A stretch of DNA of 64,000 nt from Niabella ginsenosidivorans (GCF_001654455.1 NZ_CP015772.1:2542001-2606000), one strand, 5' to 3'. Positions 35,337 through 44,935 are shown, counted from the stretch's first letter. The notes: generated by a model not told the origin, from the sequence alone. A program made the numbers and translations.

Positions 35337-35972
35337 CTATTTGATGATGGCAGTAAGTGCGCCGCTGGGACATCTGTGAACCTGTTCCATTATACGCTCT
35401 GCAGATGCGCCATCTGCGTTGACCCATTTCCTCACCTTTGGGTCAAACACAGCCGGCAGCTCTTTCCAGCAACGGGTTGAATGCTGACAAAGTTCCGGCT
35501 TCCATACAACCGTTATCTGATCATTGCTGTACAGGATGCTCTTTGCTGTTGCTCCATCTTTTTTCATAAATGTGCGTACCTGAACATTATTTTCCAGGAT
35601 CCTGGAAATGGGACAGGCTTTCGCAATTTCCTGCAAACGCTCTTTTTGCTCATCGGGTATTACTTCAGGAAAATAAATATCGCGATCAATTACCGTAACG
35701 GTTGTACCTTCTTTTATTTCCTGGTACATATTTACATTTACCCTTATCTCAGGAATATTCCATTCCTTACGCTCAATATACATTTTCAGCGTGATCAGGG
35801 TACAGGAAGCCAGGGAAGAGAGCAGCAAGGTGTACGGGTCGGCGCCTTTGTCCTGCCCGCCCTTTGAAACCGGCTCATCAGCTATAAAACTTCCATTCCG
35901 CCATGTAATATGGCATTGATAATTTGCGGTGCCTATTCCGGCGTTCACCGGTTTTTCCAATTTATATTTCAT
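35337..35972 (-). CDS. OsmC-like protein fused to a divergent 4Fe-4S ferredoxin (Fer4_19) domain
   Basis: A 211-residue fusion. Residues 1-140 are an OsmC/YhfA-type domain: GGQDKGADPYTLLLSSLASC followed by TLITLKMYIERKEW, and KACPISRIL with the second Cys; such domains reduce organic peroxides with paired cysteines. Residues 150-211 match the YjdI-like Fer4_19 domain: VVWKPELCQHSTRCWKELPA and VHRCPSGALTAI, supplying three to four cysteines for an iron-sulfur cluster. The combined function is probably redox or sulfur related; unproven. It is divergent from the P-type ATPase gene, with TAGATTTG (36011 to 36004, minus strand) as a -7 element. Confidence 0.85.
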   Translation of the reverse strand: MKYKLEKPVNAGIGTANYQCHITWRNGSFIADEPVSKGGQDKGADPYTLLLSSLASCTLITLKMYIERKEWNIPEIRVNVNMYQEIKEGTTVTVIDRDIYFPEVIPDEQKERLQEIAKACPISRILENNVQVRTFMKKDGATAKSILYSNDQITVVWKPELCQHSTRCWKELPAVFDPKVRKWVNADGASAERIMEQVHRCPSGALTAIIK

Positions 35973-36003
35973 ACCTGTGTTTTATATGGATGATTCAATA
36001 GTA

Positions 36004-36042
36004 CAAATCTACCCGCTTTTAATCTTAACCTGGTTAACCTGG
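36004..36042 (-). promoter_or_regulatory. Candidate OsmC-fusion promoter with tandem TTAACCTGG repeats
   Basis: TAGATTTG on the minus strand (36011 to 36004) fits the -7 consensus. Two back-to-back copies of TTAACCTGG (36025-36033 and 36034-36042) lie over the -33 position, where an AraC-type activator would be expected to bind as a tandem. Confidence 0.4.
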
Positions 36043-36248
36043 ATTAACTATACTATAGCCCGCTTCAGATTTCCGGGCTCAGCAATGCCGGTCACAGCAG
36101 AAAACCCGGGGCTGAACGCAGAGAAACAGGAGCCGTCTTTTCCGCCGGTCGTTTACCGGTAAATCCTGTAAAAAAAACTCTGAATCCTGTAATGATCCGG
36201 CTTAAAACAGCACGGAACTTTGTAAAACACCTGTTTAAACAATTTTAT

Positions 36249-38663
36249 ATGGCAACAGATATAATTAATACAATAGCCATTCCGCTGGAAGGCATTAAAA
36301 ATGAGCGCAGTGCTCTGGCTGTTGATGACAGCCTTGACTTAATAGCAGGTATCGCATCTCATAAGGTGTTACCGGATCGCCGAACGGCGCTCATCACTAC
36401 AGCCGATAATGCCGCCGTATCAAAAGCAGTGCACAAGATCCGCCACCTGGGCTATACGGTTCCTGCCGCTCAGCAAAGGATCCCGGTGCTCGAAATGACC
36501 TGTGCTTCCTGTGCGGTCAGTGTGGAAAGCACCCTTAAATCCCTTCCGGGGGTTATTAATGCATCTGTCAACTTTGCCACTGCTATTGTTACTGTAGAAT
36601 ACCTGCCTGATGTGATCCATACAGCCACGATGAAGCAAGCCGTACAATCCATCGGCTATGACCTGCTGATTGAAGATGCAGGCAATAGCGATGCAACGAT
36701 GGAAGCCATCCGGGAAAAGCAATTCCATACGCTCAGAAATAAAACCATCTGGGCGGGTACTCTTACGGTGCCCCTGGTAGTAATCAGCATGTTCTATATG
36801 AGCCTGCCTTATGCCGATTTTATTATGTGGGCGCTTGCAACCCCAGTAGTGCTTTACCTGGGCAAAGACTTTTTTATCAACGCGTGGAAGCAGGCAACGC
36901 ACCGTTCTGCCAATATGGACACACTGGTTGCCATGGGCGCAGGTACCGCCTATTTGTTCAGTATATTCAATACTCTGTTCCCCTCTTTCTGGACAGCACG
37001 CGGAGCAGAAGGGCATGTTTATTTTGAAGCGGCCGCGGTGATCATCTCTTTTATCCTGCTGGGTAAATTGCTGGAAGAAAAAGCAAAAGGAAACACCTCT
37101 ACAGCTATCCGTAAACTAATGAGTTTACAGCCCAAAACAGTTACACTGGTTAAGGAAAACAACGAGCAGGAAACTGTTCCTGTTGAGCAGGTAAATAAAG
37201 GGGATGTGCTGCTGGTAAGACCCGGTGAGCAGATCGCTGTTGACGGGCTGGTGATCAGCGGTTCGTCTTATGTTGATGAGAGCATGCTGACCGGAGAGCC
37301 TGTTCCGGTTGCAAAAAAGGAAAAAGAGCACGTATTTGCGGGCACTATTAATCAAAAGGGCAGCTTTCAGTTCAAAGCAGAAAAGGTGGGCGCGGAAACC
37401 CTGCTTTCCCAGATCATCCGCCGCGTACAGGAGGCTCAGGGAAGCAAAGCCCCGGTGCAAAAACAGGTTGACCGTATTGCGGGCATCTTTGTTCCTGTAG
37501 TTATAGTAATTGCGCTGCTCTCCCTGACCGCATGGGCATTTCTGAGCGGGGCAAACGGATTTACACAGGGTTTGCTGGCATTTGCTACCGTGCTGGTGAT
37601 TGCATGCCCCTGCGCGTTAGGACTGGCAACGCCAACAGCTATTATGGTGGGTATTGGAAAAGCAGCAGAAAAAGGCATACTGATAAAGGATGCTGTAAGC
37701 CTGGAGCTGGCTAAAAAAACAACTGCTGTTGTGCTTGATAAAACCGGCACTATCACTGAAGGGCAACCGGTAGTGACCGGCTCGCTATGGTCTGAAGAGC
37801 ATGCGTTCCCCCAACAGGTGCTTTACAGCATTGAAAAACAATCGGAGCACCCGCTGGCAGCAGCCGTTGTAAAGCATTTTGACGGAGCACCTACTACCCC
37901 GGTCAGTCATTTTGAAAGCATTACCGGCCGGGGCGTTAAAGCGCAGGTGGATGCCACTGTTTATTATGTGGGCAATAAACAACTGTTACTGGAAAACAAT
38001 GTGCCGATACCCGATCGCTTTCTTAAAAAAGCGGAAGAATGGAGCTTTGCCTCCCAAACCGTTATCTGGTTTGCCAATGAGAGCAGTACCCTGGCAATTT
38101 TTGCCATTGCTGATAAGATCAAAGACACTTCCGCTTCTGCTATCAGGCAACTGACAAAAGCAGGTATTGCTGTCTATATGCTTACAGGCGACAATGCCGC
38201 AACGGCAAAAGCCATTGCAGCACAGGCCGGCATTCCCTTTTACCAGGCAGAGGTAATGCCAGAGCAAAAAGCAGCCTTTGTAAAAAAATTGCAGGAAGAA
38301 GGAAAAGTGGTTGCCATGGCAGGCGATGGTATTAATGACAGCGCGGCGCTTTCCCAGGCAACGGTAAGCATTGCAATGGGTAAGGGAAGCGATATTGCGA
38401 TGGACGTAGCCCATATTACCCTCATTACTTCCGATCTGAATAAAATACCCGAAGCCATCCGGCTATCGCAACAAACCGTTGCCACCATCCGCCAGAATCT
38501 TTTCTGGGCCTTTATTTATAACGTGATCAGTATTCCGGTGGCGGCTGGTATCCTTTACCCGGTTAACGGGTTTCTTTTAAACCCGATGATCGCCGGGGCC
38601 GCTATGGCGCTCAGCAGTGTAAGCGTGGTAAGCAGCAGCCTGCTGCTGAAGTGGAAAAAATAA
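36249..38663 (+). CDS. copA: Heavy-metal translocating P1B-type ATPase, probably copper exporter
   Basis: A P1B-ATPase of about 804 residues. The N-terminus has a degenerate HMA-like segment without CxxC (about 8-72), then a proper HMA domain with [12 protein letters not shown]. Eight membrane helices are expected; the ion site is the CPC motif in [13 protein letters not shown], the phosphorylated Asp is in [11 protein letters not shown], the HP motif in SEHPLAAAV, and the hinge [16 protein letters not shown] and the N/MSS-like end ([14 protein letters not shown]) point to Cu(I) export. I prefer the ATG at 36249; an ATG at 36192 would add 19 non-conserved residues and run over GAACTTTG, a promoter-like box. 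Confidence 0.92.
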   Translation: MATDIINTIAIPLEGIKNERSALAVDDSLDLIAGIASHKVLPDRRTALITTADNAAVSKAVHKIRHLGYTVPAAQQRIPVLEMTCASCAVSVESTLKSLPGVINASVNFATAIVTVEYLPDVIHTATMKQAVQSIGYDLLIEDAGNSDATMEAIREKQFHTLRNKTIWAGTLTVPLVVISMFYMSLPYADFIMWALATPVVLYLGKDFFINAWKQATHRSANMDTLVAMGAGTAYLFSIFNTLFPSFWTARGAEGHVYFEAAAVIISFILLGKLLEEKAKGNTSTAIRKLMSLQPKTVTLVKENNEQETVPVEQVNKGDVLLVRPGEQIAVDGLVISGSSYVDESMLTGEPVPVAKKEKEHVFAGTINQKGSFQFKAEKVGAETLLSQIIRRVQEAQGSKAPVQKQVDRIAGIFVPVVIVIALLSLTAWAFLSGANGFTQGLLAFATVLVIACPCALGLATPTAIMVGIGKAAEKGILIKDAVSLELAKKTTAVVLDKTGTITEGQPVVTGSLWSEEHAFPQQVLYSIEKQSEHPLAAAVVKHFDGAPTTPVSHFESITGRGVKAQVDATVYYVGNKQLLLENNVPIPDRFLKKAEEWSFASQTVIWFANESSTLAIFAIADKIKDTSASAIRQLTKAGIAVYMLTGDNAATAKAIAAQAGIPFYQAEVMPEQKAAFVKKLQEEGKVVAMAGDGINDSAALSQATVSIAMGKGSDIAMDVAHITLITSDLNKIPEAIRLSQQTVATIRQNLFWAFIYNVISIPVAAGILYPVNGFLLNPMIAGAAMALSSVSVVSSSLLLKWKK

Positions 38664-38746
38664 TCAACTGTTTTATAAGATCATTTGTACGGTCTTAAAA
38701 TTTAACAGGTTATTTACCTGCAAAGTGTTTTATAATGACGGTAAAC

Positions 38747-38778
38747 TTTGGTAAAATGCCTTTTCTGCTTTATTTTCA
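38747..38778 (+). promoter_or_regulatory. Promoter of the BI-1 family gene
   Basis: TTTG (38747-38750), 20-nt spacer, TATTTTCA (38771-38778), which agrees with TAnnTTTG at six of eight positions; ATG at 38800. Confidence 0.45.
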
Positions 38779-38799
38779 CGTAATAAATCAGTAAAAAAA

Positions 38800-39537
38800 A
38801 TGGAAGACAATTATTCAAGAAGCACACCGGAAAGTATTTTTTCAAGACAGGAAGCCGTGGGTTCAAGGTCAAAATCTTTTTTGGCAAATGTATTTACCTA
38901 TATGTTTGTGGCTCTGGGCATTACTGCCGTTGTTGCTTATTTTTTTGCAGCCAATGCAGAACAATTATTAGCACCAATTGTTTCTAACAAGCTATTGTTT
39001 TATGTAGTGGTTTTTGCTCCTTTGGGGTTTGTATTATTGATGTCGTTCGCCTTTAACCGGCTTTCTGCGCCTGTATTAATGATGTTATTATTACTTTATT
39101 CAGCACTCAATGGCATCACTTTTAGTTTTATTTTCCTCCAGTATACGTCCAGCTCCGTATTCGGCTGTTTTCTTACTGCAGCGTTAATGTTTGGAATCAT
39201 GGCGGTAATGGGATATACTACCAAACAGGACCTTACATCAATGGGCCGTATTATGATGATGGGGCTCATCGGCATCATCATCGCAATGATCGTTAACTGG
39301 TTTTTAAAGAGCGACTCACTGGGTTATATTATCAGCTTTATCGGGGTAATCGTATTTACCGGTTTAACCGCCTATGATGTTCAGAAACTGAAAAGGATTG
39401 GAGAGGGCATTGATGAAGAAGGAAATATTATGGGCAGCGATGTAAAGAAGCTGGCAATTATGGGCGCGCTAAGCCTGTACCTTGATTTTATCAATCTCTT
39501 CCTGATGTTATTACGCTTATTCGGAAGAAGGAATTAA
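38800..39537 (+). CDS. Bax inhibitor-1/YccA family membrane protein
   Basis: A 245-residue protein with seven membrane helices (first about 29-50, last about 222-242). The family stretches are present: FTYMFVALGITAVVAYFF, the LYSALNGITFSFIFLQYT helix, FTGLTAYDVQKLKRIGEG and the C-terminal GALSLYLDFINLFLMLLRLF. Members may be pH-sensitive calcium leak channels; the role in bacteria is not settled. A strong terminator follows at 39559. Confidence 0.93.
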   Translation: MEDNYSRSTPESIFSRQEAVGSRSKSFLANVFTYMFVALGITAVVAYFFAANAEQLLAPIVSNKLLFYVVVFAPLGFVLLMSFAFNRLSAPVLMMLLLLYSALNGITFSFIFLQYTSSSVFGCFLTAALMFGIMAVMGYTTKQDLTSMGRIMMMGLIGIIIAMIVNWFLKSDSLGYIISFIGVIVFTGLTAYDVQKLKRIGEGIDEEGNIMGSDVKKLAIMGALSLYLDFINLFLMLLRLFGRRN

Positions 39538-39558
39538 ATTATGTTATAAAATATTTTC

Positions 39559-39590
39559 AGAGCCGGTTTGCTGCCGGCTCTTTTATTTTA
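39559..39590 (+). terminator. Rho-independent terminator after the BI-1 gene
   Basis: AGAGCCGG (39559-39566) pairs perfectly with CCGGCTCT (39574-39581) across a 7-nt loop and is followed by TTTATTTTA. Confidence 0.85.
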
Positions 39591-39596
39591 CAGACT

Positions 39597-40118
39597 ATGG
39601 ATCTTCAGCAACAATTATCTGCTTCCATTACCAAAGAGCAGGTTATGGCAATCGTAAACTGGGTGGGGGACAGCCGGGAACGGTTTGATGAACTGTTCCG
39701 GATCTTTACAACAAGTCCTTACCGCATTGTTCAGCGGGCGGCATGGCCCATGAGCTATTGCGTGATCCGGCATCCGTCCCTGATTGCCCCACATTACACC
39801 ACCCTCCTCCGGTTGCTGGATGATGCGGCACAGCCTCCTGCTGTAAAAAGGAATATTTTAAGACTGCTGGATCAGGGAGCGGCAATACCCAAGAAATTTC
39901 ACGGGCGCATTATGGATATTTGTTTCAGGAATCTTGAAGACCCCACTGGGGCCATTGCTGCAAAAGCCTTCTCAATTGGTGTTCTTTCCAAACTTTCTGA
40001 TCTTTACCCGGAAATACTGCCTGAATTAAAAACAACAGCAGAGCTTCTGCTGCCTCATGCGTCTCCCGGTGTTAAAAGCAGGGCACTGAAAGTGCTGAAG
40101 AAAAAAAGAGGTCAATGA
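39597..40118 (+). CDS. Helical-repeat (HEAT-like) protein, function unknown
   Basis: A 173-residue soluble protein, all helical, with a repeat pattern suggesting HEAT/ARM units (FTTSPYRIVQRAAWPMSYCV, PPAVKRNILRLLDQGAAIP, DPTGAIAAKAFSIGVLSKLS, SPGVKSRALKVLKKKRGQ). Such folds act as protein-binding scaffolds; no partner is evident. The ATG is 7 bp after the BI-1 terminator, so the promoter must overlap it or readthrough must occur. The stop abuts the stop of the convergent kinase gene. Confidence 0.7.
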   Translation: MDLQQQLSASITKEQVMAIVNWVGDSRERFDELFRIFTTSPYRIVQRAAWPMSYCVIRHPSLIAPHYTTLLRLLDDAAQPPAVKRNILRLLDQGAAIPKKFHGRIMDICFRNLEDPTGAIAAKAFSIGVLSKLSDLYPEILPELKTTAELLLPHASPGVKSRALKVLKKKRGQ

Positions 40119-41873
40119 TTACCGCGCTCTTCCTCTCCGGATCTGAACGGTAAAAGACTGGCCGGCGGAAAAATAAACAGGCTGGTTCAGACCGGTTGCA
40201 TAATTGCGAAAACGGGGAACACTTATCCGTATTTCGCTGCCGTCAGCCGCAATAACACTACGCACCACAAAGCCTATTACAGCTTTTTTCCGGTTTCCGG
40301 AAGGCACCACATCCACAATTTTACCGATTGCCAAAGCGCCTTTTTTTATGAGCACGCCTTCCTCATCTGAAACATCACCAGCAACGCGCAACCGGATTTC
40401 CTTCCCATCCTTTGAGCGATCTTCGGAGCTTAGCGGCTCCCGGAGCACTACTGTTAAAACCGCTCCATTGGTCACCCTGCCGGGCCGGTGCCTGCGCAAT
40501 CGCTCCATGCCGGAAACTGCTGCTTCTTTATTGATATCATCCCCGCTTATGGCATCGCCCAGCTCTGGTGGGGCTGCCGGAACAGGATTTTCTTTTTTTT
40601 CGGGTTCTTTTACAGGCGCTTCTTTCTTGCCGGCAGTTTTAGAAGCTGCAATCATTTCTTTTTTTTTTGAAATGCGCTCCAGCATTTCATTAGGCGTTTC
40701 ATTAAATTGGATGGTGTCCGTGATCCTGTTAACCAGCTCAGACCTTAAGGCACTATCCGGGCTACCGGTCATTGCCGCCGGCTGCCAGTATTGATCATTC
40801 TTTTTTTGCATCGCCTGCTTATGCAGTTCCCCGCCGGGGCCCACGCGGCTCCGCCAGATCAGCAGGAAACTGATGATCAGGGAAAACAATAATACCATAA
40901 CAGGCCATAAATTATTCATACGGACGGCCTTCAGACTGTCCGAGATTTTTTTCCTGAGCTGACCTGATAATTGCTGTACCGGTAAAACATTCTGTTTTTT
41001 CTTCTCAGGCTGATCTTTGAATGGTCTTAACAGCCCCGTCAATTGTGCCCGTTTTACCGGCTCTTTGCTGCTTTTTAAAATAGCCTGTTTAAATTCCGTG
41101 GCAGATAAAAAACGCTTATCTGCAGACCGTTTCAGTGATCTTAAAATAGCTTTTTGCAGGTCAGCAGGAACTGGTATGTGCAGGGAAGACAATGTTGCCG
41201 GTGTTTTTTCCAGCTTTGTCTTCATCATTTCAAAATCCGGCTGCCGCTCAAATGGCGGTCTGCCGCTTACCAGCTCATAAAAGATGCTGCCAACGGCATA
41301 GATATCAGAACGTTCATCGCCTTCCTGGCCTCTGATCTGCTCAGGCGCCATATATTGCAGTGTACCGATCGTTTTTCCATGGCTGGTCAGCCGTTCTGCA
41401 TTCCGGATGCGGGCGATGCCAAAATCCGTGATTTTTACTTCTCTGCCCTCACTGATCAGGATATTGGCAGGTTTTACATCCCGGTGAATAATACCTTTCT
41501 GATGCGCGTGGGCCAAGCCCTCCAGCACCTGAGCAATAATGGCTACAGCCATTTCATACGGCATTCTTTTATACTCCTGCAGCCAGTCTTCCAGTGTGCG
41601 GCCTTTCACATATTCCATTACCATCCAGTAATGTTCTTTATGTGGTAGCCATGAATAAATATGGGTGATATTTTTATGGTTGAGCTTTGCCAGGGCAATG
41701 GCCTCCTGCTGAAAACGCCGGGCAGTACCGGCACCCGAACCCAGTGCAGCATCCCTTAGTTCCTTGATGGCCACCAGGCGATCCAGCATCCTGTCCTTTG
41801 CAAGGTATACAATGCCCATCCCCCCTTCGCCCAGCTTTTTAATAATTTTATATTGATCTGTTGACATGTTCAT
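40119..41873 (-). CDS. Serine/threonine protein kinase (PknB-like) with transmembrane helix
   Basis: A 584-residue Hanks-type kinase. The N-terminal kinase domain (about 8-265) is complete: KLGEGGMGIVYLAKD, catalytic Lys in VAIKEL, HRDVKPANILI, DFGIARI, and the APEQIRG activation-segment end. A membrane helix is at about 325-345 (LWPVMVLLFSLIISFLLIW). The outer part has a charged linker (370-450) and a beta-rich C-terminal domain (VLTVVLREPLSSEDRSKDG ... RISVPRFRNY) that I do not recognise; no PASTA repeats. It follows PP2C with a 4-bp ATGA overlap, so kinase and phosphatase are translationally coupled. Substrates may include the FHA protein encoded upstream. Confidence 0.92.
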   Translation of the reverse strand: MNMSTDQYKIIKKLGEGGMGIVYLAKDRMLDRLVAIKELRDAALGSGAGTARRFQQEAIALAKLNHKNITHIYSWLPHKEHYWMVMEYVKGRTLEDWLQEYKRMPYEMAVAIIAQVLEGLAHAHQKGIIHRDVKPANILISEGREVKITDFGIARIRNAERLTSHGKTIGTLQYMAPEQIRGQEGDERSDIYAVGSIFYELVSGRPPFERQPDFEMMKTKLEKTPATLSSLHIPVPADLQKAILRSLKRSADKRFLSATEFKQAILKSSKEPVKRAQLTGLLRPFKDQPEKKKQNVLPVQQLSGQLRKKISDSLKAVRMNNLWPVMVLLFSLIISFLLIWRSRVGPGGELHKQAMQKKNDQYWQPAAMTGSPDSALRSELVNRITDTIQFNETPNEMLERISKKKEMIAASKTAGKKEAPVKEPEKKENPVPAAPPELGDAISGDDINKEAAVSGMERLRRHRPGRVTNGAVLTVVLREPLSSEDRSKDGKEIRLRVAGDVSDEEGVLIKKGALAIGKIVDVVPSGNRKKAVIGFVVRSVIAADGSEIRISVPRFRNYATGLNQPVYFSAGQSFTVQIRRGRAR

Positions 41874-42695
41874 ACCCGGGCTGTTAATTCTTTTGTATTG
41901 GCAATTTCATTTGCCTGAAGCTGCTTAAAATGCAGCAGCACCGCTGTAAAATTGTCAGCCGCTTTTCTTTTATACGCCAGGGCCGACAGGCTTTCCAGGG
42001 CAAAATGAAGGTCTGCTATTTCCATAAGGGCCTGTATTTCCCGGTTGTTTAAAACATTATAAACCCCATCAGAACAAAGGAGGAAACAGTCGCCCGGCTG
42101 AACAGCAATGCCCTTCCTGAGGAGCTGTGGTACCAGTTTCATATCACTGCCCAGGGCCTGCACCAGCATGTTCTTCATTTCATAATCTTCTTTTTCCTGT
42201 TCTGTGATCGTTCCTTTTTTAAATAGCTCATTAACGATGGTCTGGTCTTCGGTAAGCTGGTACAACCGGCTGTCTTCCACATGCCCGGCATACAGCACCC
42301 TACAACAATGACCGCACAGGTAAGGGAGCACCCCATGCCTTTTTTATATTCATCCTTTTCACCAGCCTTCTTTATGGCCGCATGCGCGCTGATCATCGCC
42401 CTTTCGATGTGCTCCGGATAGCCGGCCCCTGCAGCAGGCAATGTGCTTTGAAGCTGTTCTGCAACCACTGCACAGGCCATCTTACTGGCTACTTCACCGG
42501 CATTATGCCCCCCATGCCATCGGCAACCATTGCCAACAGGGTTCCGTTATGCGCAGGAAAACGGATCAGCAGATAGGTATCTTCATTATTGGTCCGCAAC
42601 GGCCCTTTGTCTGAAATGGCTATAGCATCGCAAACGACCGGAAGCTCAGGAAGCGCTGCTGTTCCTGCTGGTATATTGTTTTTCCTGAAAAACAT
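41870..42695 (-). pseudogene. PP2C-type Ser/Thr protein phosphatase, interrupted by two frameshifts
   Basis: Three frames together give one PP2C of 275 residues. Part 1 (42695 down to about 42508) has DAIAISDKGPLRTNNEDTYL and MVADGMGG; part 2 (to about 42298) continues AGEVASKMACAVVAEQLQ and MGCSLTCAVIVVG; part 3 has LYAGHVEDSRLYQLTEDQ, LLCSDGVYNVLNN and the final Asp in KAADNFTAVLL. All metal-binding aspartates are present across the pieces. Each break is repaired by adding one G: in the run at 42508-42513 (six, needs seven) and at 42298-42300 (three, needs four). Either sequencing errors or a real inactivation. The start is 15 bp after the FHA-protease stop and the end overlaps the kinase start. 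Confidence 0.88.
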
Positions 42696-42710
42696 AAACG
42701 GATATGCTCA

Positions 42711-44333
42711 TTATTTAATGACTTCCTGACGCCCCATCAGCTCTATAGCATATTTTATCGGAACAGAAAACGAAATGGCGGCTCCCTGGTTATTCCATGC
42801 ACCGGCACTATAGATCCCCACCACTCTTCCCTTTTCATCAAACATGGGGCCGCCGCTGTTGCCTGCCCCGGTAGAATGAATGGTCAGCTGATAATAATCT
42901 CCGTATTCACTTTTATATTCATCGATCTTATCATTTTTCTCCGTTCCTCTTACCAGCCGGCCCACATTTCCATTACTTACCGTAGGCACCGGTACGATAC
43001 TGATATTGGGATTTGCGTTAAATACATCCTGGGAGCGTTTCAGCACCAAATGCCTGGGCGCTATGCCCGGATACCCCATTACGATGGCCGGGTCCCCCGG
43101 CTGAATTTCAGTATAGCTGTCATAGAGTGTAACTGCAGGCAGGTTCTCAGGCAGGTCTATTTTGATCATTGCAACATCGTGCGTTGGCGATATCCGCACG
43201 GTATTGGCAGGTGTGCGCTGAGAGTTGTTGGCAAAGGTTACATCCATATACGTATTTATGCCCTTGTATAAGGGATTTGATCCCGGTACCCATGTGCCTA
43301 CGTCCTGTGCCTGGATCATTCTGCCGGGATCAAGGACCAGCCGGCCTTTCTGATCTTTCTTTACAAGAACACCCGGGAACGCATAGCTCTGAAAATTATA
43401 TTTGCTCAGCCAGTTGGCAGCTACATGCCTGTTGGTGGCGATAAAGCCTCGTTCGTCTACAACAAACCCGGTTCCACTGGCCCCGGCAATACCTATCGGG
43501 TCGCCCAATGCACCTGAAGGGATGCTGGTCTTTGAGGTCAGGTAAGGAACGATCCTGTTATCCGGGTTAACGGTGTATGTTCCTATGTATTGTACCTGCC
43601 CGTTTCTCTTCAGCGGCAAATACACCTGGTATAGTTCATCACCCGTAGCCGCCTGTGTCAGCCTCCAGGCAAATTCAATATAGACCACTTTATCCTGGTT
43701 GGCTTTTGCAATTTCAGAAGGAGTAAGACTGTTTTTGGGGCTTTCGATTTTTACTACTTCCTTAAACTCTTTTATATTTTTTTTCTTATACAATACATAG
43801 CCACCTGTTCCGGCAAGTAGTATGATAGCCAGCGCTGTAATGACAAGACTGGTACGGCTCTTCTTTTCTGACTGCCGGATGATATGCTGCATGGTTTGTT
43901 TTCCAATCCCTCCCTTTTCTCCACCGGCAGCGCTCAATGCAACCGTTTTCTTCCCGGTAAAGGAATCCGCAACGCGGGTCTTCTTCAGAGCCGGCTCCGG
44001 CCGCGGGCTTACATCAAATTCAATTTTAGGCCCGTTCTTTCCTATAGTGATTACGTCGCCGAACTTCAGCTGCATTTTTCCGGATACAGGCGCATTATTC
44101 ACAAACGTTCCGTTTACACTGCCCAGGTCTTCCACAAAATAAATATCAGGATCCGTTGCATCGCGCAGGATGCAGCAATGCTCGCGGCTTACACGGTCTT
44201 CCTTTTCCGGGTCAAAGCTGATATCGTTGGCCCTGCCCCTGCCTACTCTCAGTAATTTTCCCGGCTCCAGCACAAAGGTTTCCTGCAATCCGGCCTTTGA
44301 TCCGTTACTATGTTTAATAATTACATTGCTCAT
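42711..44333 (-). CDS. FHA domain-transmembrane-trypsin-like serine protease
   Basis: A 540-residue protein. Residues 1-110 are a cytoplasmic FHA domain, which binds phosphothreonine: LLRVGRGRANDISFD, DRVSREHC, DLGSVNGTFVNN. A membrane helix is at about 163-183. The outer part (220-530) is a trypsin/DegP-like protease with the triad His in FIATNRHVA, Asp in THDVAMIKID and Ser in GAGNSGGPMFDEKG. The topology would let phosphorylation by the downstream kinase be read on the inside and coupled to proteolysis outside. First gene of the FHA-PP2C-kinase operon; about 600 bp of non-coding DNA lies upstream. Confidence 0.9.
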   Translation of the reverse strand: MSNVIIKHSNGSKAGLQETFVLEPGKLLRVGRGRANDISFDPEKEDRVSREHCCILRDATDPDIYFVEDLGSVNGTFVNNAPVSGKMQLKFGDVITIGKNGPKIEFDVSPRPEPALKKTRVADSFTGKKTVALSAAGGEKGGIGKQTMQHIIRQSEKKSRTSLVITALAIILLAGTGGYVLYKKKNIKEFKEVVKIESPKNSLTPSEIAKANQDKVVYIEFAWRLTQAATGDELYQVYLPLKRNGQVQYIGTYTVNPDNRIVPYLTSKTSIPSGALGDPIGIAGASGTGFVVDERGFIATNRHVAANWLSKYNFQSYAFPGVLVKKDQKGRLVLDPGRMIQAQDVGTWVPGSNPLYKGINTYMDVTFANNSQRTPANTVRISPTHDVAMIKIDLPENLPAVTLYDSYTEIQPGDPAIVMGYPGIAPRHLVLKRSQDVFNANPNISIVPVPTVSNGNVGRLVRGTEKNDKIDEYKSEYGDYYQLTIHSTGAGNSGGPMFDEKGRVVGIYSAGAWNNQGAAISFSVPIKYAIELMGRQEVIK

Positions 44334-44935
44334 ACTATTTACTTTACCAGGACCTGAATTCTGCTGCTAAGTTCATAGTAATGAATACCCGAAACAATCG
44401 GTAAATACCCGGATTTTTTATCTACCGGAATACCCTTAGAAAAAGTTCAGGGATTTTATGGAGCATGCGGAGATGCAGAGAATGGTTTTATACAGGATTG
44501 CCCCGGCTGATCAGCTATATATCCCTGATAGTACAGGGTATCATTATGGTTACTGATCAAATTATTTGCGCAGGCTTTATTTATTTTTGTTACACATGAA
44601 TGCCATCTCCCGGGGCAGCTTCATCTGCCTGAATACCAGCAAGACCCTATGTGCCAACAACGCTTTTGTTCTTAACGAACGGAAAATATCCTAAAGAATA
44701 AAAAGGATACTAACTGCTTTTAACAGCATCGGTAATTGTTTCAATAATACCAATTAGATTCTTTTATTTATTTTGTAAACATAGGAGACTTTAAAAAGGT
44801 ATTGTCATCCAGACGAAGGAAGGTTGTCAAATGAATTATGGTTCGACAAGTTCACCACGGCATTGCTCATTGAACGGATTTTAATGTAAAGGTATAATAC
44901 ATGCAGTACCTCAACGATTATTTAATATTTAATAT
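44334..44935. other. 602-bp non-coding region between the signalling and mannoside operons
   Basis: Contains three AATACCC copies (about 44380-44435) near the FHA gene start, TATTTTTG (44582-44589, a -7 match) just before a 32-codon frame listed separately, TTGTCATCCAGACGAAGGA (44802-44820), a member of the same repeat family as near the insertion sequence, and tandem TATTTAA units at 44921-44940 directly after the last mannosidase gene. Confidence 0.55.
44596..44694 (+). CDS. Possible 32-residue peptide, low support
   Basis: An ATG frame (starting MNAISRGSFICLNTSKTL) begins 6 bp after TATTTTTG. It contains two cysteines and no hydrophobic helix. There is no homology evidence; it is listed only because a promoter-like box sits in the right place. 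Confidence 0.15.
   Translation: MNAISRGSFICLNTSKTLCANNAFVLNERKIS

Noticed and set aside
35929-36162. 77-residue open frame between the OsmC fusion and copA
   Set aside because: Covers the divergent promoter interval and begins antisense to the OsmC gene.
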